Positions 7,419-16,485 of a stretch of 64,000 nt of DNA are shown here, piece by piece; the stretch's first letter is position 1, and each line of letters begins with the position of its first letter. The position numbers and the translations under genes were made by a program. The notes under the pieces were generated by a model. It was not told the DNA's origin, searched no databases, and saw nothing but the letters and a program-made list of their open reading frames with translations. Source of the DNA: Colwellia_A sp047621305 (GTDB lineage Bacteria > Pseudomonadota > Gammaproteobacteria > Enterobacterales > Alteromonadaceae); NCBI GenBank assembly GCA_047621305.1, contig JBLHNB010000006.1, positions 1 through 64,000 on the forward strand, in the 5' to 3' direction.

Positions 7419-7877
7419 ATGTTTCGAGGCACTAGCGCAATTACGCTTGACAGCAAAAATAGGATCACGATACCGACCAAGTATCGCGATGAACTATTTG
7501 CGGATTGTGCTGGGAAAATGGTCTGTACCGTTGATATTCAACATGCTTGTTTATTGCTTTACCCGCTGCCTGAATGGGAAGAAATTGAACTTAAATTGTG
7601 TGAATTATCAAGTATGAATCCACAAGAACGTTTAGCTCAGCAGAAATTACTGGGTAATGCGAGTGATTGTGAAATTGATAAAAGTGGTCGTTTATTGATT
7701 AATGGACCGCTTCGACAACATGCCAGTTTAGAAAAAAATATTATTTTAGTAGGTCAATTGAAAAAATTTGAAATTTGGAGCGAGTCTGCTTGGCAAGCTC
7801 AAATGCAACAAGACCTTAGTGAAGTGCAATCGAGTGATATTCAGTTAACCGAACGTTTACTTGATTTATCGCTTTAA
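7419..7877 (+). CDS. mraZ: Transcriptional regulator MraZ
   Basis: 152 residues, the normal MraZ length, with two SpoVT/AbrB-like swapped-hairpin domains (about 1-60 and 75-140). It begins MFRGTSAITLDSKNRITIPT, with the family's DxKGR-like motif as DSKNR, and the second copy reads CEIDKSGRLLI. MraZ binds the repeats just upstream and represses the dcw cluster. The frame is open further upstream to an ATG at 7350, but that would place the operator inside the gene, and the family start is clearly the ATG at 7419. It is first of the dcw genes. Confidence 0.93.
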   Translation: MFRGTSAITLDSKNRITIPTKYRDELFADCAGKMVCTVDIQHACLLLYPLPEWEEIELKLCELSSMNPQERLAQQKLLGNASDCEIDKSGRLLINGPLRQHASLEKNIILVGQLKKFEIWSESAWQAQMQQDLSEVQSSDIQLTERLLDLSL

Positions 7878-7908
7878 AATCACACACAACAATAAATAGA
7901 ACCTAAAG

Positions 7909-8850
7909 ATGCCAATAGATAATTCTCACATTTCAGTCTTGCTTGAAGAAGCTATTTCCGGCCTAGACATCAAGCCAGACGGTATCTATATCGATTGTAC
8001 TTTTGGTCGTGGTGGTCATTCAGGTGTGATTCTCTCAAAATTATCAGCACAGGGTCGTTTGATTGCGATTGATCGTGATCCTAGCGCTATATTGGCAGCT
8101 GAAATATTTGCTGATGATAATAGATTTCTGATTGAACATCATGGTTTTGCTGAATTAGAAAACATAGTAGAGAAACATCAGTTAACCCAAAAAATTGATG
8201 GCATATTACTCGATTTAGGTGTTTCATCTCCACAGCTCGACGATGCTGACCGTGGTTTTAGTTTTATGAAAGACGGGCCTCTTGATATGCGTATGGATAC
8301 CACCCGAGGACAAACTGCGGCTGAGTGGATAGCGGTTGCTGATGTTGAAGATATTACGTGGGTACTACGCACCTTTGGTGAAGAAAAACATGCATGGCGA
8401 ATTGCTAATGCTATCGTTGATGCCCGTGAAGAAACACCTTTTACACGTACCGCACAATTAGCCAAGTTAATCCAAACCACTGCTCCGCAACGAGAAATTA
8501 AGAAACACCCAGCAACCCGCAGTTTCCAAGCCATTCGTATATATATCAATAGTGAACTTGAACAAATTGAAAAGGTTTTAGCTTCATCACTTAGTGTACT
8601 TGCTGAAGGTGGACGCTTAGTTGTTATTAGCTTTCACTCTCTTGAAGACCGACTTGTTAAGCAATTTATGAAAAAACACTCACAAGGTAAACAAGTGCCT
8701 CGTGGTTTACCTATTAGTGAAGCAGAGTTACAAAAAGGTAAAAAGCTGGCTTTGGTTGGACGAAGACTAAAACCTAGTGAAACAGAAGTAGCAGAGAATG
8801 TTCGCTCTCGTAGTTCCGTTTTACGCATTGCGCAGAGATTGGCGCATTAA
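7909..8850 (+). CDS. rsmH: 16S rRNA (cytosine-1402-N4)-methyltransferase RsmH
   Basis: 313 residues, typical for RsmH (MraW). It methylates C1402 of 16S rRNA at the decoding centre using S-adenosylmethionine. The N-terminus HISVLLEEAISGL, the SAM-binding YIDCTFGRGGHSGVIL (about residues 28-43) and LDLGVSSPQLDDADRGFSF (about 100-118) are diagnostic. The C-terminal part has VISFHSLEDRLVKQF. It follows mraZ by 31 bases in the usual second dcw position and is followed 17 bases later by ftsL. Confidence 0.95.
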   Translation: MPIDNSHISVLLEEAISGLDIKPDGIYIDCTFGRGGHSGVILSKLSAQGRLIAIDRDPSAILAAEIFADDNRFLIEHHGFAELENIVEKHQLTQKIDGILLDLGVSSPQLDDADRGFSFMKDGPLDMRMDTTRGQTAAEWIAVADVEDITWVLRTFGEEKHAWRIANAIVDAREETPFTRTAQLAKLIQTTAPQREIKKHPATRSFQAIRIYINSELEQIEKVLASSLSVLAEGGRLVVISFHSLEDRLVKQFMKKHSQGKQVPRGLPISEAELQKGKKLALVGRRLKPSETEVAENVRSRSSVLRIAQRLAH

Positions 8851-8867
8851 TTGTGGTGCTTTAGTAA

Positions 8868-9182
8868 ATGGCAGCGCCAAAGGTCGTGCTTGTTCTCGAT
8901 ATATGGCAGGACATCCAGCGAAATATATTGGTATATATTTTATTGGTTTTAGTGGTTTTGTCTGCATTTTCAGTGGTTTATTTTACCCATTTAAATCGTC
9001 AGTCAACCAGTGGGCTAGAAGTATTATTAACAGCGCGTGATGAATTAGATATTGAGTGGCGAAATTTGTTGTTAGAACAAAATAGTTTGGCTGAACATAG
9101 CGCTATTGAGAGTAAAGCAATAAAACAACTTGATATGAAACGACCTGATACCCATTCAGAAATAATAATTACCTTGCAGTGA
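8868..9182 (+). CDS. ftsL: Cell division protein FtsL
   Basis: 104-residue bitopic membrane protein. It has a short cytoplasmic N-terminus, one transmembrane helix (about residues 20-40, ILVYILLVLVVLSAFSVVYF) and a periplasmic coiled coil (about 45-95). FtsL forms the FtsQLB complex that activates septal synthesis by FtsWI. The sequence is poorly conserved in the family, and identification leans on size, topology and position between rsmH and ftsI. Its stop overlaps the ftsI start by 4 bases (GTGA), implying translational coupling. Confidence 0.9.
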   Translation: MAAPKVVLVLDIWQDIQRNILVYILLVLVVLSAFSVVYFTHLNRQSTSGLEVLLTARDELDIEWRNLLLEQNSLAEHSAIESKAIKQLDMKRPDTHSEIIITLQ

Positions 9183-10945
9183 GCACAGCAGTGAATAAAA
9201 AAGGCAGCACATATAAAGCAACAACAGTAGCGTGGCGTTTTTACGTCGTGTTAGGTGTTATTGTTTTTATTTATGCCGGTTTATTAGCGCGCAGTGCTTA
9301 TATTCAAGTATTTGAACCTGATATGTTGAAAGAGCAAGGTGATATGCGTTCATTGCGCACAACATCGAGAACAGTGCAACGTGGCTCAATTGTTGACCGT
9401 AATGGTGATGAACTTGCGATCAGTGTTCCTGTTGAAACGATTTGGGCTGATCCTAAAGTGCTGATGGAAAATAATGCGCTGGCCATGGTTGAACACTGGG
9501 AAGCATTGGCTGATGTACTAGGTCAAGATGTTAATAAGTTAACCAGTCGTGTTGCTCGTAACCCCGCAAGGCGTTTTGTTTACGTTGAACGTCAAGTATC
9601 GCCAGCGATGGCAAATTATGTTCGAGAGCTAAAAATCCCCGGTATTTATCTGCGTAAAGAATCCAAACGTTTTTACCCTGCGGGTGAAATAAGTGCCCAT
9701 GTAGTTGGTTTTACTAATGTCGATGATAAAGGCATTGAAGGTATTGAGCGTGTTTACGATCAACTGCTTACTGGTACAAATGGTAAAAAGCAGTTTCGAA
9801 AAGACGCGAAAGGTCGAAAAATTGAAATTCTTAAAGTGGAAAAAGCGACACCACCAAAAAATATCACCTTAAGTATTGATCAACGCATTCAAGCCCTTGC
9901 TTATCAAGAGCTAAAAGGAGCAGTAAAAGCATTTAAAGCGACGTCGGGCTCAGTGGTTGTTACTAATGTGCATACCGGTGAAATACTTGCGCTGGTCAAT
10001 AGTCCGTCATATAACCCAAATAATCGTCGTAATACAGCGTTGCATCGTTTGAGAAATCGGGCCATTACTGACTTTTATGAGCCAGGCTCTGCAATGAAAC
10101 CTATGACGGTGCTAAGTGCGCTTGAATTTGGTGATGTTGATGAAAATAGTATTATTGATACATCCGCTATTCGTTTAGGTGGCCGCAGAATGAGTGATAC
10201 AAGGTATCGTGGCGACTTAAGTTTAACTGAGATTCTAGTGCACTCTTCAAATATGGGCACCACTAAACTAGCATTGTCGATGCCAAAAGCGTTTTTCCTT
10301 GATAAGTTTTTTGAGGCTGGTTTTGGTGAAAATACAGGTACCGGATTAAGCGGTGAAAGCTCAGGTATTATGCATGATCGTGAACGCTGGTCGAAAATTG
10401 AATTAGCCACATTATCCTATGGTATGGGTATTGCGGTAACGCCTTTACAGTTAGCACGTTTTTATTCAACCATAGCTAATGGTGGTATTAAAAAAACGTT
10501 AAGCATATTGAAAATTGATCAATACAAGGCAAATAGCGAAAATAGTGTGCGCGTATTTTCAGAAAGACATACCCGTTCATTGGTCAAAATGTTGGAACAT
10601 GTTGTTGATGATAATCATCGAGAAGCACGGGTTGAAGGTTATCGTGTTGGCGGAAAAACAGGGACTTCTTTTAAAGCATTAGCTGGTGGTTATGGTAATG
10701 ATTATGTGGGTTTATTTGCCGGTATTGCGCCAGTAACTAATCCTGAACTAGCGGTCGTGGTGGTGATTAATGAACCCGGTGGTGATTTGTATCATGGTGG
10801 TGAAGTTGCTGCACCGGTATTTTCTCGCATAATGAAAGGCGCTTTACATCTATTAAATATTACGCCTGATGGTCATACGTTAAAGACAGTAGTCGCTAAC
10901 TCTCTCAACATTAGCAATAAAGCTTTGGAGCATAATGATGTCTGA
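9179..10945 (+). CDS. ftsI: Septal peptidoglycan transpeptidase FtsI (PBP3)
   Basis: 588 residues, the usual length. It has a short cytoplasmic tail, one transmembrane anchor (about 19-40), a dimerisation/pedestal domain with RGSIVDRNGDELAISVP, and the transpeptidase domain from about 240. Active-site motifs are visible: SxxK as SAMK (near residue 304), SxN as SSN and KTGT in GGKTGTSFKA. It cross-links septal peptidoglycan with its partner FtsW and is a beta-lactam target. The GTG start overlaps ftsL; the stop overlaps murE by 11 bases. Confidence 0.95.
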   Translation: MSTAVNKKGSTYKATTVAWRFYVVLGVIVFIYAGLLARSAYIQVFEPDMLKEQGDMRSLRTTSRTVQRGSIVDRNGDELAISVPVETIWADPKVLMENNALAMVEHWEALADVLGQDVNKLTSRVARNPARRFVYVERQVSPAMANYVRELKIPGIYLRKESKRFYPAGEISAHVVGFTNVDDKGIEGIERVYDQLLTGTNGKKQFRKDAKGRKIEILKVEKATPPKNITLSIDQRIQALAYQELKGAVKAFKATSGSVVVTNVHTGEILALVNSPSYNPNNRRNTALHRLRNRAITDFYEPGSAMKPMTVLSALEFGDVDENSIIDTSAIRLGGRRMSDTRYRGDLSLTEILVHSSNMGTTKLALSMPKAFFLDKFFEAGFGENTGTGLSGESSGIMHDRERWSKIELATLSYGMGIAVTPLQLARFYSTIANGGIKKTLSILKIDQYKANSENSVRVFSERHTRSLVKMLEHVVDDNHREARVEGYRVGGKTGTSFKALAGGYGNDYVGLFAGIAPVTNPELAVVVVINEPGGDLYHGGEVAAPVFSRIMKGALHLLNITPDGHTLKTVVANSLNISNKALEHNDV

Positions 10946-12503
10946 TAGCTCTGCTTTATCAATCACTGCTTTCTCCATAAATAATGCCTTACTTGAATTT
11001 AGTATTGTATTGGACATTGAGTTGGAGCAGGTTGCGCAGCGAAATCTAATAAACGATACCCGTAGTATTAAAGCTCATGATATTTTTTGCGCCGTTATTG
11101 GTAGTGAACAAGATGGTCGAAAATACATTGAAGAGGCAATAAAATTAGGTGCTGACATGGTGATTGCTCAGTGCCTTGATGTTGAGCAGCATGGTTGTAT
11201 AGCACTTGAAGATATGATTGTTGATGAAGATACTCAGCAAACTAGAACGGTAGCTATTATTGATTTTTATCAATTAGACTGCCATTTATTTGCGTTAGCA
11301 AAAAGCTATTATCAAAATCCACAAGACCAACTACGTATGATTGGCATCACGGGTACCAATGGAAAAACCAGTACCAGTCAAATTATTGCTCAGCTATTAA
11401 ATGGCTGTAAGCAGAACTGTGCGGTTATTGGCACTGTAGGTGCGGGTCTTTTGGGTGATTTGACTGAAATTAATAATACCACCCCAGGTGCAACGCAGTT
11501 ACATCAACTATTAAGTGACTTTACGCAAAAGAATGTGAGTCATGTCGCTATGGAAATATCCTCCCATGCGTTAACACAACACCGAGTAACACCGCAGTTA
11601 ATTGATGTTGCTGTGTTTACTAATTTAAGTCGTGATCACCTTGATTACCATAAAACTATGGCAAATTATGCCGACGCAAAATACCAGTTATTTAGTCATG
11701 AAAGTTCTCAAATAGCGGTAATTAATGGCGATGATTTACAAGCAAAAACTTGGTTAAATAATTGGTCTAGCGAGGAGATTGTTTTTGTTTATGGTCGTAG
11801 TCATAACATTAAACATTTTTCCCACTTTGTTCATGCCAGCGATATTAAACATACCTGTGCAGGCGTGACGTTCTTATTAGATACCCACCTAGGGAGCATC
11901 CATATTAATAGCCCGCTTATGGGCGATTTTAATATTGATAATTTACTCGCAGCAATCGCGGTGTTATTAACACAAAATTATTCGCTTGATAATGTTAATC
12001 AAGCAATTACAAAACTGCAGCCGATTATTGGTCGTATGGAATCGTTTTCTTTAAAAGGTAAGCCAACAGCAATCGTTGATTATGCTCATACACCCGACGC
12101 ACTCAGCAACGCTTTGATTGCCTGTCGACAACATTGTCTTGGTGAGTTATGGGTTGTTTTTGGCTGTGGTGGTAATAGAGACAAAGGTAAGCGCTCACTA
12201 ATGGGTGAAGTCGCAGAATTACATGCAGACCATGTTGTTGTGACCAATGATAATCCACGTCATGAATCGGCAAATGATATTATTGACGATATTTTGTTGG
12301 GTTTTAAAATGCCCGATAAAGCAACTGTCATTTTAGATCGAGAAGCAGCACTAATGAGTACACTCGCTCTGGCAAAACCTGACGACATGGTACTGTTGGC
12401 AGGAAAAGGTCATGAAGACTATATCATCATTGGCAATGAAAAAATGTCCTATAACGAACGTCAACTCGTCAAAAAAGCATATTTAAATGAGGCGCTATCA
12501 TGA
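10935..12503 (+). CDS. murE: UDP-MurNAc-tripeptide synthetase MurE (meso-DAP adding)
   Basis: 522 residues. This cytoplasmic ligase adds the third amino acid to UDP-MurNAc-L-Ala-D-Glu using ATP. The P-loop is GITGTNGKTSTSQ (near residue 138), followed by the central Mur ligase domain and a C-terminal domain holding DNPR (in TNDNPRHES), the hallmark of meso-diaminopimelate specificity. Two adjacent ATGs (10935, 10938) could start it. GGAG at 10927-10930 lies 4 or 7 bases away respectively, so the second may be used. It overlaps both ftsI and murF. Confidence 0.95.
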   Translation: MMSDSSALSITAFSINNALLEFSIVLDIELEQVAQRNLINDTRSIKAHDIFCAVIGSEQDGRKYIEEAIKLGADMVIAQCLDVEQHGCIALEDMIVDEDTQQTRTVAIIDFYQLDCHLFALAKSYYQNPQDQLRMIGITGTNGKTSTSQIIAQLLNGCKQNCAVIGTVGAGLLGDLTEINNTTPGATQLHQLLSDFTQKNVSHVAMEISSHALTQHRVTPQLIDVAVFTNLSRDHLDYHKTMANYADAKYQLFSHESSQIAVINGDDLQAKTWLNNWSSEEIVFVYGRSHNIKHFSHFVHASDIKHTCAGVTFLLDTHLGSIHINSPLMGDFNIDNLLAAIAVLLTQNYSLDNVNQAITKLQPIIGRMESFSLKGKPTAIVDYAHTPDALSNALIACRQHCLGELWVVFGCGGNRDKGKRSLMGEVAELHADHVVVTNDNPRHESANDIIDDILLGFKMPDKATVILDREAALMSTLALAKPDDMVLLAGKGHEDYIIIGNEKMSYNERQLVKKAYLNEALS

Positions 12504-13921
12504 TCCCTTTACTTTTATCTGATATTGCTCAGGTTGTTAATGGCGAGCTTGTGGGTGAAGACTTTATCGTTGAACATATAACCACAGATAGCCGCTCGCT
12601 CACCCATAGCGCGAATAAAAACGAATTATTTCTGGCGTTAAAAGGACCAAATTTTGATGGTCACAAATTTGTACAACAGGTTATAAAGTTAGGTTGTAAC
12701 GCTGTTATTGTTGACCATAAAGTAGCGTGTGAAATAGCAGCAAGCTTTTCTCAAATTATTGTTGCTGATACCGAACAAGCATTAGGGCACGTTGCTGCGT
12801 ATGTTAAAAAACAAGTTTCGCCAAAAACGGTCGCTATTACAGGTAGTAGTGGTAAAACCACAGTAAGAGAAATGGTTGCGGCTATTTTATCAAGGCTAGG
12901 TAATGTTTTGGCAACCGATGGTAATTTTAATAATCATATTGGTGTGCCCCTGACGCTATTAAGATTAGAACCACAGCATGATTTTGCTGTCGTTGAATTA
13001 GGAGCGAACCACATTGGTGAAATTGCTTATACTACCGAGTTAGTAAAACCTGACATCGCCATCATTAATAATATTGCTGCTGCTCATTTAGAAGGCTTTG
13101 GTAATTTATGTGGCGTTGCTCGTGCCAAAGGTGAAATCTTTGAAGGTTTATCGGCAGAGGGTATTGCGATATATAACCAAGATTGTAAGTTGGCTAATAA
13201 ATGGCAATGGCGTTTAACCGATAAAAAAGTCCGTCGATTCTCATGTTTAACAGACTCAGATTGTTATAGCTCAGCTGCTATATTAAATGAAAATGGCTGT
13301 GCTTCTTTTCAACTACATTCCTATATTGGTAAATGTTTTATCGAACTAACGGTGCCGGGTCAGCATAACGTATGTAACGCTGTAGCTGCTGCTGTTATTG
13401 CTATTGAACTAGGTGCTAGTCTTGATGATGTGCGTCTTGGTTTAGCTGAAATGACACCAGTAAAAGGGCGTTTGAATCTTCATCAATTAGGTGGGGATTT
13501 TAAATTAATTGATGATACCTACAACGCTAATGTTGAATCGATCAAAGCAGCCGTGGACTTATTAGCCAGTTATCCCGGACGCAGAGTACTGATCCTAGGT
13601 GATATTGGTGAATTAGGTGCCGATGCACGGAGTTATCATCACGAAGTCGGTGAGTATGCAAAATTACGACAAATAGATGATTTATTAACGATTGGCGTAT
13701 TAAGTCAAAGTACCTCTGATGCGTTTGTTAGTCGCACTCACCAAAAAGCACTTCATTTTAGCGAACGCAATAAACTTCTTGCTTGTTTAGAACAGCTGTT
13801 AGCGGATGAAGACCAGCAAATATCGATTTTAGTGAAAGGTTCTCGCAGTGCTCATATGGAATACGTAGTTAAAGATATTATCAATTGGCGAACGAGCAAC
13901 CGTATGGAGGAATGCCTCTAA
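12500..13921 (+). CDS. murF: UDP-MurNAc-tripeptide--D-Ala-D-Ala ligase MurF
   Basis: 473 residues. It adds the D-Ala-D-Ala dipeptide to complete the UDP-MurNAc-pentapeptide. The N-terminal substrate domain includes TTDSRSL. The P-loop is AITGSSGKTTVRE (near residue 113), and the FNNHIGVPLTLL and DDTYNANVESIKAA segments are typical of MurF. Its ATG overlaps the murE stop by 4 bases (ATGA), and its stop shares one base with the mraY ATG, so the ligase genes are translationally coupled. Confidence 0.95.
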   Translation: MIPLLLSDIAQVVNGELVGEDFIVEHITTDSRSLTHSANKNELFLALKGPNFDGHKFVQQVIKLGCNAVIVDHKVACEIAASFSQIIVADTEQALGHVAAYVKKQVSPKTVAITGSSGKTTVREMVAAILSRLGNVLATDGNFNNHIGVPLTLLRLEPQHDFAVVELGANHIGEIAYTTELVKPDIAIINNIAAAHLEGFGNLCGVARAKGEIFEGLSAEGIAIYNQDCKLANKWQWRLTDKKVRRFSCLTDSDCYSSAAILNENGCASFQLHSYIGKCFIELTVPGQHNVCNAVAAAVIAIELGASLDDVRLGLAEMTPVKGRLNLHQLGGDFKLIDDTYNANVESIKAAVDLLASYPGRRVLILGDIGELGADARSYHHEVGEYAKLRQIDDLLTIGVLSQSTSDAFVSRTHQKALHFSERNKLLACLEQLLADEDQQISILVKGSRSAHMEYVVKDIINWRTSNRMEECL

Positions 13922-15003
13922 TGTTACTTTGGCTAGGTGAATACTTAACACAATATTATAGTGCGTTTAATGTTTTTTCTTATTTAACGTTTAGGGCCAT
14001 CATTAGCACACTAACGGCGCTGATCATCTCATTGTATTTTGGTCCAAAACTTATTCGTTATTTACAAACAATGCAAATAGGCCAAACAGTTCGTGATGAT
14101 GGACCAGAGAGCCATTTGATTAAATCAGGTACGCCAACCATGGGCGGTATTTTGATCTTAGCCTCTATTGTTATCAGTGTATTATTGTGGGGCGATTTAT
14201 CCAATGTCTATGTATGGGTGGTACTTTTTGTGGTCACCAGCTTTGGTATCATAGGTTTTGTAGATGATTACCGCAAAGTTATTCGCAAAGATGCTAATGG
14301 CTTAATCGCGCGTTGGAAGTACTTTTGGCAAACAGTTGCTGGCTTAGCGACTGCTATTTTTTTATATTATTTTGCGCAAAGCCCAGCAGAAACCTCCTTG
14401 ATTATTCCTTTTGTTAAAGAAGTACTCCCCCAACTCGGTATATTTTATGTGGTGATGACTTATTTTGTCATTGTTGGCACCAGCAACGCGGTTAATTTAA
14501 CTGACGGCCTCGACGGCTTGGCTATTGTTCCAACGATAATGGTCGCAGGTGCTTTAGGGGTATTTGCCTATGTAACGGGTAATGTAAATTTTGCCGCTTA
14601 TCTTAATATTCCTCATATTTCGATGACCAGTGAATTAGTGGTGGTATGTACCGCTATCGTTGGTGCTGGGTTAGGTTTTTTGTGGTTCAACACTTATCCC
14701 GCACAAGTTTTTATGGGTGATGTAGGTTCTTTAGCCTTAGGTGCTGCTTTAGGTGTTATTGCGGTATTAGTACGTCAGGAATTGGTGTTATTTATTATGG
14801 GCGGTGTTTTTGTGATGGAAACCGTTTCCGTTATTTTACAAGTAGGCTCGTACAAGTTACGAGGTCAACGCATTTTCCGAATGGCTCCCATTCACCATCA
14901 TTATGAATTGAAAGGTTGGCCTGAACCACGTGTTATTGTTCGCTTTTGGATCATATCATTAGTCTTAGTTTTGATTGGTTTAGCGACGCTAAAATTACGC
15001 TAA
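13921..15003 (+). CDS. mraY: Phospho-MurNAc-pentapeptide transferase MraY
   Basis: 360 residues, equal to the E. coli enzyme, beginning MLLWLGEYLTQYYSAFNVFS. This polytopic inner-membrane protein transfers phospho-MurNAc-pentapeptide to undecaprenyl phosphate, making lipid I. Motifs visible are GTPTMGGILI, the catalytic FVDDYRKV, NLTDGLDGLA and PIHHHYELKGWPE. The frame remains open upstream to 13885, inside murF, but the family start and a GGAGG sequence 10 bases upstream fix the ATG at 13921. murD follows after a 54-base gap. Confidence 0.95.
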   Translation: MLLWLGEYLTQYYSAFNVFSYLTFRAIISTLTALIISLYFGPKLIRYLQTMQIGQTVRDDGPESHLIKSGTPTMGGILILASIVISVLLWGDLSNVYVWVVLFVVTSFGIIGFVDDYRKVIRKDANGLIARWKYFWQTVAGLATAIFLYYFAQSPAETSLIIPFVKEVLPQLGIFYVVMTYFVIVGTSNAVNLTDGLDGLAIVPTIMVAGALGVFAYVTGNVNFAAYLNIPHISMTSELVVVCTAIVGAGLGFLWFNTYPAQVFMGDVGSLALGAALGVIAVLVRQELVLFIMGGVFVMETVSVILQVGSYKLRGQRIFRMAPIHHHYELKGWPEPRVIVRFWIISLVLVLIGLATLKLR

Positions 15004-15057
15004 AACTGCGTTAAATGATAAACAGAAAATAAAATTAGTAAGGTAAATAGAAAATAA

Positions 15058-16485
15058 ATGACTGAACTGCAAAAACGCATAACAGCACGACTAAAAAACA
15101 AGCGCATTGTTGTGCTTGGTGCTGGGCTCACGGGACTTTCCTGTGTGCAGTTTTTGCACGAGCAAAATTTACCCTGTGCAGTAAATGACAGTCGAAAATG
15201 CCCTGTTGATATTGACGATTTTTCTATACGTTATGGCAATACCCTTTTAGTTACAGGACATTGGGATAAGGCGCTAATTTCTACGGCTGAATTACTTATT
15301 GTTAGCCCCGGCATTGATACTTCAATAGCTGAAATAGCTGATAATATCAGTGCTGGTTGTGCTGTAGTGGGTGATGTAGAACTGTATTGCCAGCTTAGAG
15401 ACACACCTATTTTGGCAGTGACAGGCTCAAATGGTAAATCTACCGTGGTGAGTTTATTAGCTCATCTAGCGGATAAGTTAGGTTTTAAAGGGCAATTAGG
15501 CGGTAATATTGGTACACCTGTCTTAAATGATATTGCCAAGCCAAGTGATTATTTAATCTTAGAATTATCCAGTTTCCAACTTGAAACATTAACAAGTATG
15601 CAAGCTATCGCGGCAACGGTATTAAATGTCAGTGCTGATCATTTAGACCGACATAAGACGATAGAAAACTATTGCGCGATCAAACAGCGTATTTATAAAC
15701 AATGTCAAACGGCGGTGGTGAACCGCGATGACTCGGCTACTAGAGTTACGAGTAAAAATAAGTTAACCCCAACCATTTCCTTTGGTAGTGATACGCCTGA
15801 AGTTGGTCACTTTGGCCTAAAAGAAATAGCAGGACAACAACATCTAATGTTTGGCGAACAAACGTTAGTGGCTATTAATGAACTGCCACTTGCAGGGCTC
15901 CATAACGCATTAAATTACTTAGCCGTTTTAGCACTAGGTTATAGCGCTGGTTGGTCAATTACAGCAATGGTTAGCCACCTGCCGAGTTTTTCTGGTTTAC
16001 CTCATCGTTGTCAACGTATCGCCAGTGATGATGGCATAAATTGGGTCAATGATTCAAAAGCAACCAATGTTGGCGCAGCGTTAGCGGCAATTAAAGGTCT
16101 GTCAGCTATTATTTCAAAAAATAATAAATTACTACTCATTGCGGGCGGTGAAGGTAAGGGCGCAGACTTTTCCTTATTAAAAACCGCCTTAGATGAGCAT
16201 GTTGAACACCTCTACACCTTAGGTAAAGATGGCGATAAAATAGCGTCATTAATTGCAACGATAACTGATAAAACCACGACGCAAGTAAGCACTAAAGTAG
16301 GCACTAAAGTAAACAAGGTTTCATCCATTCAAGAAGCTGTTATTCAAGCAAAAGCAGCGGCTAAACTAGGTGACGTTATCTTGTTATCGCCAGCATGTGC
16401 CAGTTTCGATATGTTTAAAAATTATGAAGAACGTGGTCAAGCCTTTATTGACGCTGTGCAATCTGTACAGGAGGTAAATCAATGA
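15058..16485 (+). CDS. murD: UDP-MurNAc-L-Ala--D-Glu ligase MurD
   Basis: 475 residues, longer than the roughly 440 of E. coli. It adds D-glutamate to UDP-MurNAc-L-alanine. The N-terminal Rossmann-like domain has VVLGAGLTGLSC. The P-loop is AVTGSNGKSTVVS, and NDSKATNVGAA and LLIAGGEGKGADF occur in the central and C-terminal domains. Part of the extra length is a Thr/Lys/Val-rich insert near residues 400-425 (TTQVSTKVGTKVNKV) that looks like a short duplicated tract. The stop overlaps ftsW by 4 bases. Confidence 0.94.
   Translation: MTELQKRITARLKNKRIVVLGAGLTGLSCVQFLHEQNLPCAVNDSRKCPVDIDDFSIRYGNTLLVTGHWDKALISTAELLIVSPGIDTSIAEIADNISAGCAVVGDVELYCQLRDTPILAVTGSNGKSTVVSLLAHLADKLGFKGQLGGNIGTPVLNDIAKPSDYLILELSSFQLETLTSMQAIAATVLNVSADHLDRHKTIENYCAIKQRIYKQCQTAVVNRDDSATRVTSKNKLTPTISFGSDTPEVGHFGLKEIAGQQHLMFGEQTLVAINELPLAGLHNALNYLAVLALGYSAGWSITAMVSHLPSFSGLPHRCQRIASDDGINWVNDSKATNVGAALAAIKGLSAIISKNNKLLLIAGGEGKGADFSLLKTALDEHVEHLYTLGKDGDKIASLIATITDKTTTQVSTKVGTKVNKVSSIQEAVIQAKAAAKLGDVILLSPACASFDMFKNYEERGQAFIDAVQSVQEVNQ

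Noticed and set aside
8178..8549. 123-codon antisense frame within rsmH
   Set aside because: Fully inside a conserved methyltransferase gene and without family features.
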